NCBI GenBank assembly: GCA_000830175.1
Contig: JQIS01000059.1
Coordinates: 1-58,527 of the forward strand
DNA length: 58,527 nt
Direction of reading: 5' to 3'
From: Sulfurovum sp. FS08-3
GTDB taxonomy: Bacteria > Campylobacterota > Campylobacteria > Campylobacterales > Sulfurovaceae
The stretch's first letter is position 1, and each line of letters starts with the position of its first letter. The notes beneath the pieces were generated by a model, which was not told the origin of the DNA, did no database searches, and saw only the letters and a list, made by a program, of their open reading frames with translations. Shown here in pieces: positions 44,284 to 52,962 of the stretch. Made by a program: the position numbers and the translations under genes.

Positions 44284-46155
44284 ATGTGTCAAAGCGTTAA
44301 AGAGTCAAAAATAGATACCGCACAAGGAGAAACCGTGCAAAAACCAAAATGGGCTAGAGAGATAGAGCGATTTGTATCGATTAAATCGCAGTTTGTGCTT
44401 TGGGGAAACATCTACGATGTCTATCCCTATCAAAAGAGTGATGCTATTATTCCTCTCAATCTCACGGGCTATCTTACCCATCTATTGAGCGATAATGAGT
44501 ATGAACTTATCGTCCAATATGAGCCATTGATGGGATTTTCGTTGCTAAAAGGCGACGAGGAGAGCTTCAAAACAGTGAGCGACCATGGGCTTAAAGATGG
44601 GCATTATCAAACCACACTTATCAAAAGCATCGACATTATTGAAAAAATTATCCACAACAACACCCTCTATGCTACGATAATACTCAACTTCTCTTCACGA
44701 TTAGGCGATACTTCGGGTAATGACACCCATGAGTTCTATTACCGTATCTTTAGGTTGCTTCAAAATGCCTCTGCCAAGATTATCGGTGAGACCCAAAACC
44801 CCAAATTTAACCTGCTTTTTTGGTTTATCGACAAAGAAAACGACCTACCAACGTGGTACAGCATCGACAATCCCAAAATCAAAACCCTTCCCCTGCCCAA
44901 ACCCGATTTTTTGATTCGCAAAACCATTATCTCCAAACTCTCCCCCAAGATTGCGGGTTTCAATGAAGTATCACCCCAAAAACAAGAGGATATTATCGGT
45001 GCTTTTGTTGATGAGACCAACAATCTCTTTGCCAATGAGATACTCTCTATCATTGCCCTTGCTATTCGAGAAGCCATTGAGTTTAGCAAGATTGGCGAAG
45101 CCATTAAGATGTACAAATTGGGAATTGTCGAAAATGAGTGGGCAAAAATTTCAATCCAAAAGATACTCAATGCCCCCGCTGAACTCTCCAAACGTGTCAA
45201 AGGACAAACAAGAGCGATCAATAAAGTAAGCGAAATTTTAAAAAGAGCCTACTACAACCTCTCAGGCGCTCAATACTCCAAACGCTCCAATCGCCCCAAA
45301 GGTGTGCTATTTTTTGCAGGGGCTACGGGTGTGGGCAAAACAGAACTGGCCAAATCGATTACAGGACTTATCTTTGGGAGCGAGACTCACTATATCCGCT
45401 TTGATATGAGTGAATTTTCTGCTGCACATGCCGACCAACGACTTTTGGGTGCACCCCCTGGGTATGTGGGGTACGAGATGGGCGGAGAGCTTACCAACGC
45501 CATCAAACAAAACCCTTTTTCGGTGATTTTATTTGATGAAATCGAAAAAGCAAACCCTAAAATTTTGGATATATTTTTGCAAATCCTTGATGATGGACGG
45601 CTCACTTCAGGGCGAGGGGAGACGGTTTACTTTAGTGAAGCGTTGATTATCTTTACAAGCAATTTGGGGATTTACGATGTCACACCCAGTGGCGAGAAGA
45701 TACAAAAAGTAAACTTCACTATGGGTTATGAACAGATGAGTCAAATCATTATGGAATCGATCGAGGAGTTTTTCAAGTACCGACTCCAACGTGCTGAAAT
45801 TCTCAATAGAATTGGCAAAAATATCATTGTTTTTGATTTTATTCGTCACGAGAGTGCCGTGGAGATTTTTGATAAAATGGTCGCTACACTGTTTGAAAAC
45901 ATCAAAGAGAACTACGCTATCACCATCAAAATAACCAAAGAGGCAAAAGCCAAACTCGTCGATAGAGCCACAGCCGACCTCTCAATGGGAGGACGAGGCG
46001 TTGGAAATGAACTCGAAGAGATACTTGTCAATCCTCTTTCGAGTCTTATTTTTGAGATGCAACTCCAAGCAGGTGAGAGTATCGGTATCTACGATGCCAT
46101 TTGCGAGGAGGGAGTGTGTCGCTTAATAGCAAAAAAACTATCGTTAGGCAAATAA
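44284..46155 (+). CDS. ClpB-like AAA+ ATPase with a degenerate N-terminal module
   Basis: This 623-residue protein has one clear AAA+ module of the ClpA/ClpB second-domain type. Walker A is GATGVGKT (346-353), followed by FDMSEFSAAHADQRLLGAPPGYVGYE, Walker B ILFDEIEKA, TSNLGIYD and a ClpB D2-small domain. The first ~300 residues (REIERFVSIKSQFVLWGNIYDVYPY and IILNFSSRLGD) look like an AAA domain that has lost its P-loop. ClpB's amino-terminal substrate domain and middle coiled coil are missing. The target is unknown. It is transcribed alone and borders a defence-type remnant region. Confidence 0.82.
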   Translation: MCQSVKESKIDTAQGETVQKPKWAREIERFVSIKSQFVLWGNIYDVYPYQKSDAIIPLNLTGYLTHLLSDNEYELIVQYEPLMGFSLLKGDEESFKTVSDHGLKDGHYQTTLIKSIDIIEKIIHNNTLYATIILNFSSRLGDTSGNDTHEFYYRIFRLLQNASAKIIGETQNPKFNLLFWFIDKENDLPTWYSIDNPKIKTLPLPKPDFLIRKTIISKLSPKIAGFNEVSPQKQEDIIGAFVDETNNLFANEILSIIALAIREAIEFSKIGEAIKMYKLGIVENEWAKISIQKILNAPAELSKRVKGQTRAINKVSEILKRAYYNLSGAQYSKRSNRPKGVLFFAGATGVGKTELAKSITGLIFGSETHYIRFDMSEFSAAHADQRLLGAPPGYVGYEMGGELTNAIKQNPFSVILFDEIEKANPKILDIFLQILDDGRLTSGRGETVYFSEALIIFTSNLGIYDVTPSGEKIQKVNFTMGYEQMSQIIMESIEEFFKYRLQRAEILNRIGKNIIVFDFIRHESAVEIFDKMVATLFENIKENYAITIKITKEAKAKLVDRATADLSMGGRGVGNELEEILVNPLSSLIFEMQLQAGESIGIYDAICEEGVCRLIAKKLSLGK

Positions 46156-46290
46156 CTCGTAGCTTTGCTGCCAAACGCTTAGGTGATATTTTGGAGTGTA
46201 GAAATGGTTGCTACCATTAATTGCACTTTAAGATATTTTTACTTTTTGTGAGAATTTTTGTGTACAATGCCAAAAAGCATTCAAAGGTTT

Positions 46291-46446
46291 ATGATTGTGT
46301 CCAATATCCTAAAAGCATTTGTAAATATTGTCAATAACTACCAATCCTCTATCTCTACACTTTCGCAAGGCAAGAATAGAGCCAATAATTTGATACTCAA
46401 AAATAGCGATATGATGAAACAAAAACATTTAAGCTTATCTGTTTGA
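46291..46446 (+). pseudogene. N-terminal remnant of an NgoPII-like restriction endonuclease
   Basis: The frame encodes NILKAFVNIVNNYQSSI then STLSQGKNRANNL. This resembles the start of NgoPII-type type II restriction enzymes (NIL.A..NIV.N.....NRANN.G.ALE). The homology stops after NNL, and a stop follows 17 codons later. No methyltransferase gene is nearby. It is part of the 457-base gap before the reverse transcriptase. Confidence 0.45.
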
Positions 46447-46595
46447 TGAAAAAAGAGAAATACAATTCAATGCCACTTGAATATAAAGAAGCCGTAGAGC
46501 GATTGGTAAATGTGAGTGTAGGTGATGTGAGAATCAAAAATCCAAATAATCCTGTTCAGTTGATGGATGGGAAGATTTTGGTGTTTAAGATGTAG
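46446..46595 (+). pseudogene. Small frame, possibly the 3' remnant of the same enzyme
   Basis: A 49-codon frame (MKKEKYNSMPLEYKEAVERL...DGKILVFKM) overlaps the previous stop as TGATG. Its end could be the C-terminus of the same restriction enzyme after an internal deletion, but I cannot confirm this by recognition. It may alternatively be a tiny gene translated ahead of the reverse transcriptase, which starts 17 bases later. Confidence 0.3.
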
Positions 46596-46612
46596 GTAAA
46601 AGATTAAAATAA

Positions 46613-47971
46613 ATGTCTTTAGAAAAAAAAACTTATTTTGAACTACTAAATGAAATTTCACAAGATGAGTTGTTTGATGGATTGCTAGGATATGGATTAT
46701 TCGCAGATAAAATACCGCCTTTTTTAACAGCTGAAAATTTTTTAGTTTTTTGTCAAACTCGCCCAAGTGAGTTTAGTTTTGACAAGTCAGAAAAAAAATA
46801 TATTCACTATGAAAGTGTGAGAAATATAAATGTTCCAAGAGTTTTAGCCATTCCTAATCCAATTGCGTATCGCAATCAATGTAAAGTATTATCTGACAAC
46901 TGGAACAGATTGCTTGAATATTTTAAAGTGCAAACAGAAAATCAAGAACATAAAATAAGTAGAATTCATATAAGAAAAATAGATGATAGTTTTAAAGTTT
47001 TTAATACATGCTATCAAGATTTAGATGATATTGATTTAGACGATTATCCAATATTAGTTCAAAATCATCTTTTTGAAATGAATCATAAAAACTTTTGTAC
47101 AGATGATTATCCAGAGCCTAATTTGTTAATCAGCAAAAGATATGTTGTAAAGGCAGATATATCAAATTGTTTTCCGAGTATTTATACTCATTCTTTGCCT
47201 TGGGCTTTAATGACGAAACCCTATTCTAAATTACATAGAAGTTCTACGGAGTGGTTTAATGAAGTTGATTTTTATACTAGAAATTTAAAAGATGGTGAAA
47301 CGCATGGTATTTTAATAGGTAGTCATGCCTCAAATCTTATATCTGAAATTATTTTGACTGCTGTTGATAAAGCTATGTATGATAAAGGTTATAGATATAT
47401 TCGCAATATTGATGATTACAGTTGCTATATTGAGACAAAAGAAAAAGCTGAAGAGTTTTTAGTAGACTTATCCGCAGAACTTAAGGAATATGGATTAATG
47501 CTGAATCATAAAAAAACAGAAATTTTAAAATTGCCTTTGGCTTCAACAGAAAATTGGGTAAGAAAATTAAACTCTTTTGTTTTTTCAAATGATAATAAAT
47601 TGAAACTAAGCGAAGTAAGAGCTTATCTTGATATTGCCCTTGATTTGATGTTTCATAATAAAGAAAATAGTGCCATTTTAAATTATGCAATCAAAGTGTT
47701 AGCAAAAAAAGAGATGACTGCTAATGCAAAAGATTATTTTATAAAAACGGTTCATCATTTGGTGTTATTGTATCCATATTTAGTGTCTTTGCTTGAAGAT
47801 AAGATATTTACTATTTTTACTATTGATAATTTACAAATAGAAAAAATCGCAAAAGACATATTTCTACTTGGTGAATCAAAAAAACTTTATGAAGCTATGA
47901 GTTATGCTCTATTTTTTAGCAGCAATTCTAACCCAACCTCCAATCTCCAAATAAAAAATAGGATAAAATAA
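46613..47971 (+). CDS. Abi/DRT-type defence reverse transcriptase, 3' end cut by R2
   Basis: The protein resembles AbiK/AbiA-type (unknown-group) reverse transcriptases. IPNPIAYRNQCKVLSDNW comes first, then motif A VKADISNCFPSIYTHSLPWAL (D182), GETHGILIGSHASNLISEIIL, and motif C RNIDDYSCYI (D267, D268). Related enzymes give abortive-infection defence against phages and make untemplated or repeat DNA. Motif C reads NIDD instead of YxDD. Native coding ends at 47919. The last 16 residues (SNSNPTSNLQIKNRIK) come from repeat R2, so the C-terminal helical region present in AbiK is mostly lost. The gene is AT-rich, indicating transfer. Confidence 0.8.
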   Translation: MSLEKKTYFELLNEISQDELFDGLLGYGLFADKIPPFLTAENFLVFCQTRPSEFSFDKSEKKYIHYESVRNINVPRVLAIPNPIAYRNQCKVLSDNWNRLLEYFKVQTENQEHKISRIHIRKIDDSFKVFNTCYQDLDDIDLDDYPILVQNHLFEMNHKNFCTDDYPEPNLLISKRYVVKADISNCFPSIYTHSLPWALMTKPYSKLHRSSTEWFNEVDFYTRNLKDGETHGILIGSHASNLISEIILTAVDKAMYDKGYRYIRNIDDYSCYIETKEKAEEFLVDLSAELKEYGLMLNHKKTEILKLPLASTENWVRKLNSFVFSNDNKLKLSEVRAYLDIALDLMFHNKENSAILNYAIKVLAKKEMTANAKDYFIKTVHHLVLLYPYLVSLLEDKIFTIFTIDNLQIEKIAKDIFLLGESKKLYEAMSYALFFSSNSNPTSNLQIKNRIK

Positions 47972-47983
47972 GAAAAAAGGAGT
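47920..47983 (+). repeat. R2 repeat, full 64 bp copy
   Basis: This is identical to 58464-58527. Its first 48 bases match 31691-31738, and its inverted complement forms most of the right half of the 126 bp element at 21043-21168. It truncates the reverse transcriptase. Confidence 0.9.
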
Positions 47984-48054
47984 TGATAGTGTTTTTGTAT
48001 ATTATAGCAAAAAGAGGGTTGTAATAGAGTTGAAGTGTAGGGTTTTTGCGGACT
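47984..48054 (+). repeat. R3, 71 bp copy of the greA promoter region
   Basis: This differs at one position from 31939-32009, where it is the promoter of greA. No greA coding sequence is present here; R2 occupies that side. Beyond 48054 the two loci diverge. Confidence 0.85.
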
Positions 48055-48106
48055 AACCTTGTGTGGTTAAAAAATATTCCTCGTTTCACGCTCTTAGGAG
48101 AGGTGG

Positions 48107-48313
48107 AATAAGGAACAAATCAAAAACCAAAGCACAACGGATGTTATAATCATTGCTATGGAGGATGATTATAGACAAAGCCAAATAGCTAAGTATTTAA
48201 ACCTTAGTAGCTTGGCTGTTTCTAAAATGGTGATAGAGAAAAAAAGTGGAAATTTATCATACGGTACGTATTTTCCAGCGATGGCAAATAGAGTTTTTTT
48301 GAAACTATTTTGA
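48107..48313 (+). pseudogene. C-terminal remnant of a REP-associated transposase
   Basis: An open frame without a usable start encodes NKEQIKNQSTTDVIII, then AMEDDYRQSQIAKYLNLSSLAVSKMV. This is the Trp/HTH-like tail of RAYT (Y1-type, TnpA_REP) transposases (A..DGY.Q..IAK.L.LS...VSK). The catalytic part is absent. A hairpin of the GAGGTGGAA type (about 48085-48106) lies just before it, consistent with the REP-RAYT association. The remainder up to 48504 shows no other gene. Confidence 0.45.
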
Positions 48314-48504
48314 ATGTATTACTCCAAAAAATTACCAAGAGGCTTATGGAGTCTCCTCTTAGTTCCATCTTTTAAACTTTCTACTATCTCTTTGGTGTAT
48401 GTTTGTATTGCTTCCATAATTATCTTTTAAAATAGAGTTGGGTTATTTTACCTATTTCAAACTTTGTAGCACGATACTATAGAACAATACAACAAAAACC
48501 GCAA

Positions 48505-48972
48505 CTATTTAACGATTTCATACTCAATCAATGTACCACCATCTTTGTCTTTGATGAGGATAGTATTGCTAGGAATATTTTTGATGGGTATGAAGAGATA
48601 GGTATCATCGCCATTTGTCTCAATACGCATACTTGTGACATTCGATTGCAAGGGTTTTTGCGAGGGGAGTGTTTCGTTGAGGATGATTAATACCTCTTCG
48701 TGCGTTTCGTTAAGATCGAGCTTGCCTTTGTAGGTTTTGCCCTCAGCTCCTTTTCGAGCGATGGTAGTGAGTAGCTCTTTGAAAAATCGCATTTTTACTT
48801 TTTTATCCCTGTCATCTTTGGGAAGTCTTTTATTGAGGTAGTTTTCAATCTGCGGATAGGCATCTACCTCATCATCATCCTTGCCTTGAGGTGCTTTGTT
48901 TGGCTTATTGTTATCGGCTATGGCACCAACACAGAGGGTACTAAGTATCAAAAAGATTTTGTGTAGCTTCAC
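48505..48972 (-). CDS. Secreted hypothetical protein
   Basis: This 155-residue protein has a signal peptide (MKLHKIFLILSTLCVGAIA), an acidic stretch (GKDDDEVDAYP) and a beta-rich end (DTYLFIPIKNIPSNTILIKD). It is divergent from the caspase-fold lipoprotein gene with 73 bases between, so the two may share control. The family is not recognised. Confidence 0.7.
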   Translation of the reverse strand: MKLHKIFLILSTLCVGAIADNNKPNKAPQGKDDDEVDAYPQIENYLNKRLPKDDRDKKVKMRFFKELLTTIARKGAEGKTYKGKLDLNETHEEVLIILNETLPSQKPLQSNVTSMRIETNGDDTYLFIPIKNIPSNTILIKDKDGGTLIEYEIVK

Positions 48973-49045
48973 GAACGTCTCCTAATTAGATTAAATACAA
49001 TAATAGTACAATACAATTCCTAAAATTCAAACAAGGTGAGATACT

Positions 49046-49858
49046 ATGCCTCTTTTATTGTGGGGAGTGTTACTATTGTTGCTCAACGGATGCACAACGA
49101 GCCAAAATCGTGTAGCTTTGGTAGTGGGCAATCAAAACTACACCACCAAAGCCCTCAAAAATCCCCTCAACGATGCTAGGACGGTAAGCCAAAGACTTCA
49201 AGGTTTGGGTTTTGATGTAGTCATGGCACAAGATACCTCCAAAGAGGAGTTTGAAGAGGCTCTCAAAGCTTTTCAATCCAAAATCAACCCTCAAACGACA
49301 ACCTTTTTCTACTTTTCAGGTCATGCCAATACGCTACACCCCAATAGCAATGAGACCTTTATGGTAATGGTTGATAGCGACAAAGAGGTGCTTGTAAGCA
49401 TTCACAAACTCTACGAAACGTTGCGAAAAGCCAAAGCCAAAAACAATATCATCGCCATTGATGCGTGTCAAAACTACACGAGCAAAGATTCAAACGACAA
49501 AAAAGGACTCTATCGTGGGTACGATTTTGAAGTGGTTCGCACCACCCTCCCCCGAGAGATTGATCAAAACTACTCCTACAAAGAACCCACCTCCACAATC
49601 AAATCCTACGCTACTCGTATCAACGAACAAGCCCACGATGCGGGTCTTCACGATAGCTCCCTAAGTCCCTATGCCTACTATTTGGTACGCCATCTTGATG
49701 ATGAGGAGATACCTATAGAGACGGTCTTTAGACGCATTCGCAACGCCATGCACAAAGACTATCAAGGGACTCAGGAGAATTTTGAATCGGGAGTATTAAT
49801 GAACGCTATCTATCTTCAACCCAAACGCAAAGAGGATAGCAACCTCAATCCGTTTTGA
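49046..49858 (+). CDS. Caspase-fold (peptidase C14-like) lipoprotein
   Basis: This 270-residue protein has a lipoprotein signal (LLLLLNGCTTS, lipobox LNGC). The caspase/metacaspase catalytic domain follows: NRVALVVGNQNYTTKALKNPLNDA, the catalytic histidine H93 in FFYFSGHAN and the cysteine C141 in IIAIDACQNY. It is therefore a probable cysteine protease tethered to the outer or inner membrane facing the periplasm. Family members without known partners occur widely in proteobacteria. The substrate is unknown. A divergent secreted protein gene is its only close neighbour. Confidence 0.88.
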   Translation: MPLLLWGVLLLLLNGCTTSQNRVALVVGNQNYTTKALKNPLNDARTVSQRLQGLGFDVVMAQDTSKEEFEEALKAFQSKINPQTTTFFYFSGHANTLHPNSNETFMVMVDSDKEVLVSIHKLYETLRKAKAKNNIIAIDACQNYTSKDSNDKKGLYRGYDFEVVRTTLPREIDQNYSYKEPTSTIKSYATRINEQAHDAGLHDSSLSPYAYYLVRHLDDEEIPIETVFRRIRNAMHKDYQGTQENFESGVLMNAIYLQPKRKEDSNLNPF

Positions 49859-50034
49859 CAATCCAAGAGATGAGCCTATCTGGCTCTATTGTCGCACTAT
49901 GTTAAACTTGATTGAGCATTTGGCTTGATAGGAAATCTAAACATTTGAGCTAGAATTGTCAAGCAACCACCCTTTTGTTATACTTTTGAGATAAATTTAT
50001 GGTATATTACTCCAAAAATTGGAGAAAATTTAGC

Positions 50035-51495
50035 ATGAAACGTACCAAAATAGTCATTACATTAGGACCTGCTACTGCAAACAAAGAGAGTATCAAAGCA
50101 CTAATAGAGCGTGGAGTGGATGTCATACGGCTTAATTTTTCGCACGGCGACCACGAAGGACATAGGCAAAACGCCCAACTTATACGAGAGGTGAGTCAAG
50201 AGATAGGCAAAGAGATAGCTATTTTGCAAGATATTTCAGGGCCCAAAGTACGCATTGGTGAGGTCAATGGTGTATTGGAGCTTCAACGAGGCGATATTAT
50301 CCAACTCTCCAAAACACAACACGACAATCCTCGCATCCTCTCTATCTCCTACCCCGAGATTATCGATTTGGTCAATGTTGGTGAGAAGGTTTACTTTGCC
50401 GATGGCACGATTACCTCCAAAGTCATTGCCAAAGAGGAGGAGTTTCTTACCCTAGAGCTTCAAAACGATGGCAAACTCACCTCTAAAAAAGGGGTCAATT
50501 TCCCCAATACCAAGCTAGACATTTCGGCTATCACACCCAAAGATGAAAAAGACCTTATCTTTGGTGCCTCATTAGGCGTTGATTTGGTAGCACTTAGCTT
50601 TGTCCAAAACAAAGAGGATATTTTAAAAGCCCGTGCCTTGCTTCAAGCCCACAACTCCAACCCTTTATTGATTGCCAAAATCGAGATGAGCAATGCCATT
50701 CAAAACCTTGAAGAGATTATACAAGTAAGCGATGGCGTAATGGTAGCTAGAGGGGATTTGGGAGCGGAGTTTGGTGTCACCGCTGTACCACGCATCCAAA
50801 AACGTATCATTCACCTAGCCAACCAAAACAACATCCCCGTCATAACCGCTACGCAAATGCTCACCTCTATGATCAAATCCCCCTACCCTACTCGTGCCGA
50901 AGTATCCGATATTGCCAACGCTGTCTTTGATGGCACGGACGCTGTGATGCTCTCCGATGAGACAACGGTGGGCGAGTTTCCGCTTCATGCCGTAGATGTA
51001 CTGCGAGAATCGGTCATGGATGCCGAACAAGACCCAGAGTATGGAAGCGAACATCTTCCTAGCCAAAGGGGCGATGATGCTATTGCCTACTCCGCCGTAA
51101 AGCTCTCAAACTTTTTGGAAGATGTGGATGCCCTTATCGCTTTTAGTGCTAGTGGATTTAGTGCTAAAAGTTTGGCGAAATTTAGACCCAAAAAGAAGAT
51201 ATACGCCGTGACTTACTCCATCGAAACCTATCGCAAACTTAAGCTCTCATGGGGTGTTGAGCCTATTGGCGTATTTGAATTAAGCTCTCCAGCCAAACTC
51301 ATTTTGGCAGCTTTTGATGAACTCCAACTCCAAGGATTGGTACGCAAAGATAGCAAATTTATCGTCACAATGGGTGATATTGTGGGCAAAAAAGGCTCTA
51401 CCAATCTTATCCGTGTCCTTGATAGAGATGCCATTAAGACCATGCACGAAGGGATGGGAATACCCAAACACCACTCACTATGGATGCCTAATTAG
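50035..51495 (+). CDS. pyk: Pyruvate kinase
   Basis: This 486-residue protein has the pyruvate kinase signature LIAKIEMSNAIQNLEEI and segments MKRTKIVITLGPAT, LNFSHGDHEGH and GVMVARGDLGAEF. Pyruvate kinase makes ATP and pyruvate from phosphoenolpyruvate and ADP. The usual catalytic-loop stretch ATQMLTSMI is present. I chose ATG 50035 because GGAGAAAATTTAGC lies directly upstream; 49999 would add 12 unlikely residues. Its end overlaps a small convergent gene by 8 bases. Confidence 0.96.
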   Translation: MKRTKIVITLGPATANKESIKALIERGVDVIRLNFSHGDHEGHRQNAQLIREVSQEIGKEIAILQDISGPKVRIGEVNGVLELQRGDIIQLSKTQHDNPRILSISYPEIIDLVNVGEKVYFADGTITSKVIAKEEEFLTLELQNDGKLTSKKGVNFPNTKLDISAITPKDEKDLIFGASLGVDLVALSFVQNKEDILKARALLQAHNSNPLLIAKIEMSNAIQNLEEIIQVSDGVMVARGDLGAEFGVTAVPRIQKRIIHLANQNNIPVITATQMLTSMIKSPYPTRAEVSDIANAVFDGTDAVMLSDETTVGEFPLHAVDVLRESVMDAEQDPEYGSEHLPSQRGDDAIAYSAVKLSNFLEDVDALIAFSASGFSAKSLAKFRPKKKIYAVTYSIETYRKLKLSWGVEPIGVFELSSPAKLILAAFDELQLQGLVRKDSKFIVTMGDIVGKKGSTNLIRVLDRDAIKTMHEGMGIPKHHSLWMPN

Positions 51496-51709
51496 CCTTG
51501 ACGATGATGCCCAAATCTTTTTTAATCTTAATAGGTTTTCTTTTTTTGGGCTTGTGAGTGCTTTTGTGGTCAATTTTTTTGGGAATGGTGAAGCTCTGTT
51601 TAAGCGTTGATTTAATCGAAGAGTTGCCTTTAATTGTAGTGCTATTGTAGTTGGAATACGAAAGAGTCATCAATAGCAATATCAAAAGCAGTACTTTTGG
51701 AAGAGACAT
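51488..51709 (-). CDS. Small secreted basic protein
   Basis: The start at ATG 51709 follows CAAGGAATATCT and gives 73 residues. There is a signal peptide (MSLPKVLLLILLLMTLSYS) and a lysine-rich mature part (KKRKPIKIKKDLGIIV). A longer in-frame start at 51799 lacks a ribosome-binding site. The family is not recognised. Confidence 0.5.
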   Translation of the reverse strand: MSLPKVLLLILLLMTLSYSNYNSTTIKGNSSIKSTLKQSFTIPKKIDHKSTHKPKKRKPIKIKKDLGIIVKAN

Positions 51710-51828
51710 AGATATTCCTTGAATATTTTTTGATAGTATAAGTGGAAGAAATTTTAAGAGATAGGTAACAGTTTGTAACCTATGTTTATTATAGTACAAA
51801 TGGGCTTAAGAGTTGCCCTAAATATGGG

Positions 51829-52950
51829 TTATAATCTTCTTGCCCATTTGAAAAAGAGCCGATTGGGATCAATGCGTTCGTCTATGCTTTTGCCCTCAAG
51901 GATAAATTGCATCAGCTTATGAGCCATAAGCGGTGCCAATACAAATCCTCTCCCGCCCAATCCATTGATAACAAAGAGATTTTCGATGCTTTTTAGTGGA
52001 GCTTTGGCACCTTTTTGGATTTGGGGATAGTTTTGGAGCATATAGGCACTATCGACTACACCTCCTACCAACGGGGCATAATCCTTCGAGCCCGAACGTA
52101 CCCCGCAAAAAACCTCTACAAGCTCCAATTGCGTCGTGTCAATCAGCCGTGAAGCCTTTTGCATTAGAGATTCAAGAGGATTGGGCAAAAGAGGGTGCGA
52201 AGCATCGTGAGAGTGGGTTGCACCGATTTTGATAATACCCCCCATGTTTTGAGAAATAGAGAGGTCTTGGTGGATTGATGTGGCTATGGGTAAGGAGCTT
52301 TTAAAATCCCCTCGACACCCCCAGACGCCACCGATACCCATATAGTCTATATTGATAAGCTCATTGTGATACCCCGTCGCCAACACAAGGAAATGGCATT
52401 TGATGACTTCATTGAGCTTCCAATAGCCCTCTTTTTGTTCTATTTTTTGAATCTCAACGGATTTAAACTCCACCCCCTGCATCAACGCCTCACACATCTC
52501 CTTGGCATCGACTACTCCCCCCTCTTCAAACAAAAATCCATTGTAAGGACTTTGAATACCCAAAGATTGGATTGTATGAGCTTTTATATCTTTGAAGTTG
52601 GGATAGTTAAATGCACGATAGAGAGCAAAGTTTTGATTGTCTCTATCATCTTTTGGAATGCGTATTACGCCTGTTTGGTGGAAGTATTGAGGAAAATGGG
52701 TTTGATAAAACTTAACAGCAAAAGCAAAAGCTTCGTTGGTAAGAGAGTGCAAAGAGGAGGTTTTGCCGATTTTGGGCGATACAAAAGCACCCGCTGCCCC
52801 GCTACCACCCGAAGCAATCTCACTGTTTCTATCCACTACGCAAATCTTTAGTCCCTTTTGGTGCAACGTATAGGCAATAGCAGATCCCGCAACACCCCCG
52901 CCCACCACTACGGCATCGTATAGAGTATCTCGCATTGAGCTTTTTGTCAC
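51829..52950 (-). CDS. FAD-dependent oxidoreductase (DadA/MnmC-like)
   Basis: This 373-residue protein has an N-terminal GGGVAGSA dinucleotide motif (near residue 17). It continues with AAGAFVSPKIGKTSSLHSLTNEAF, FLFEEGGVVDAKEMCEAL and the C-terminal NLFVINGLGGRGFVLAPLMAH. This is the pattern of the oxidase half of MnmC, which demodifies tRNA wobble uridine side chains, and of related D-amino-acid oxidases. The methyltransferase half of MnmC is absent. It is 12 bases downstream of the FixH-type gene, at the end of the oxidase operon. Confidence 0.78.
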   Translation of the reverse strand: MTKSSMRDTLYDAVVVGGGVAGSAIAYTLHQKGLKICVVDRNSEIASGGSGAAGAFVSPKIGKTSSLHSLTNEAFAFAVKFYQTHFPQYFHQTGVIRIPKDDRDNQNFALYRAFNYPNFKDIKAHTIQSLGIQSPYNGFLFEEGGVVDAKEMCEALMQGVEFKSVEIQKIEQKEGYWKLNEVIKCHFLVLATGYHNELINIDYMGIGGVWGCRGDFKSSLPIATSIHQDLSISQNMGGIIKIGATHSHDASHPLLPNPLESLMQKASRLIDTTQLELVEVFCGVRSGSKDYAPLVGGVVDSAYMLQNYPQIQKGAKAPLKSIENLFVINGLGGRGFVLAPLMAHKLMQFILEGKSIDERIDPNRLFFKWARRL

Positions 52951-52962
52951 AAAACCCCTTCT

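Noticed and set aside
46613-47971. Reverse transcriptase as part of a diversity-generating retroelement acting on the bspA-like gene
   Set aside because: The sequence resembles Abi-type enzymes. No template/variable repeat pair was seen and the two genes are 32 kb apart.
48319-48417. 32-codon minus-strand frame (MEAIQTYTKEIVESLKDGTK...)
   Set aside because: It has a plausible protein-like composition but no ribosome-binding site, no recognised family, and lies among remnants. Left as unresolved.
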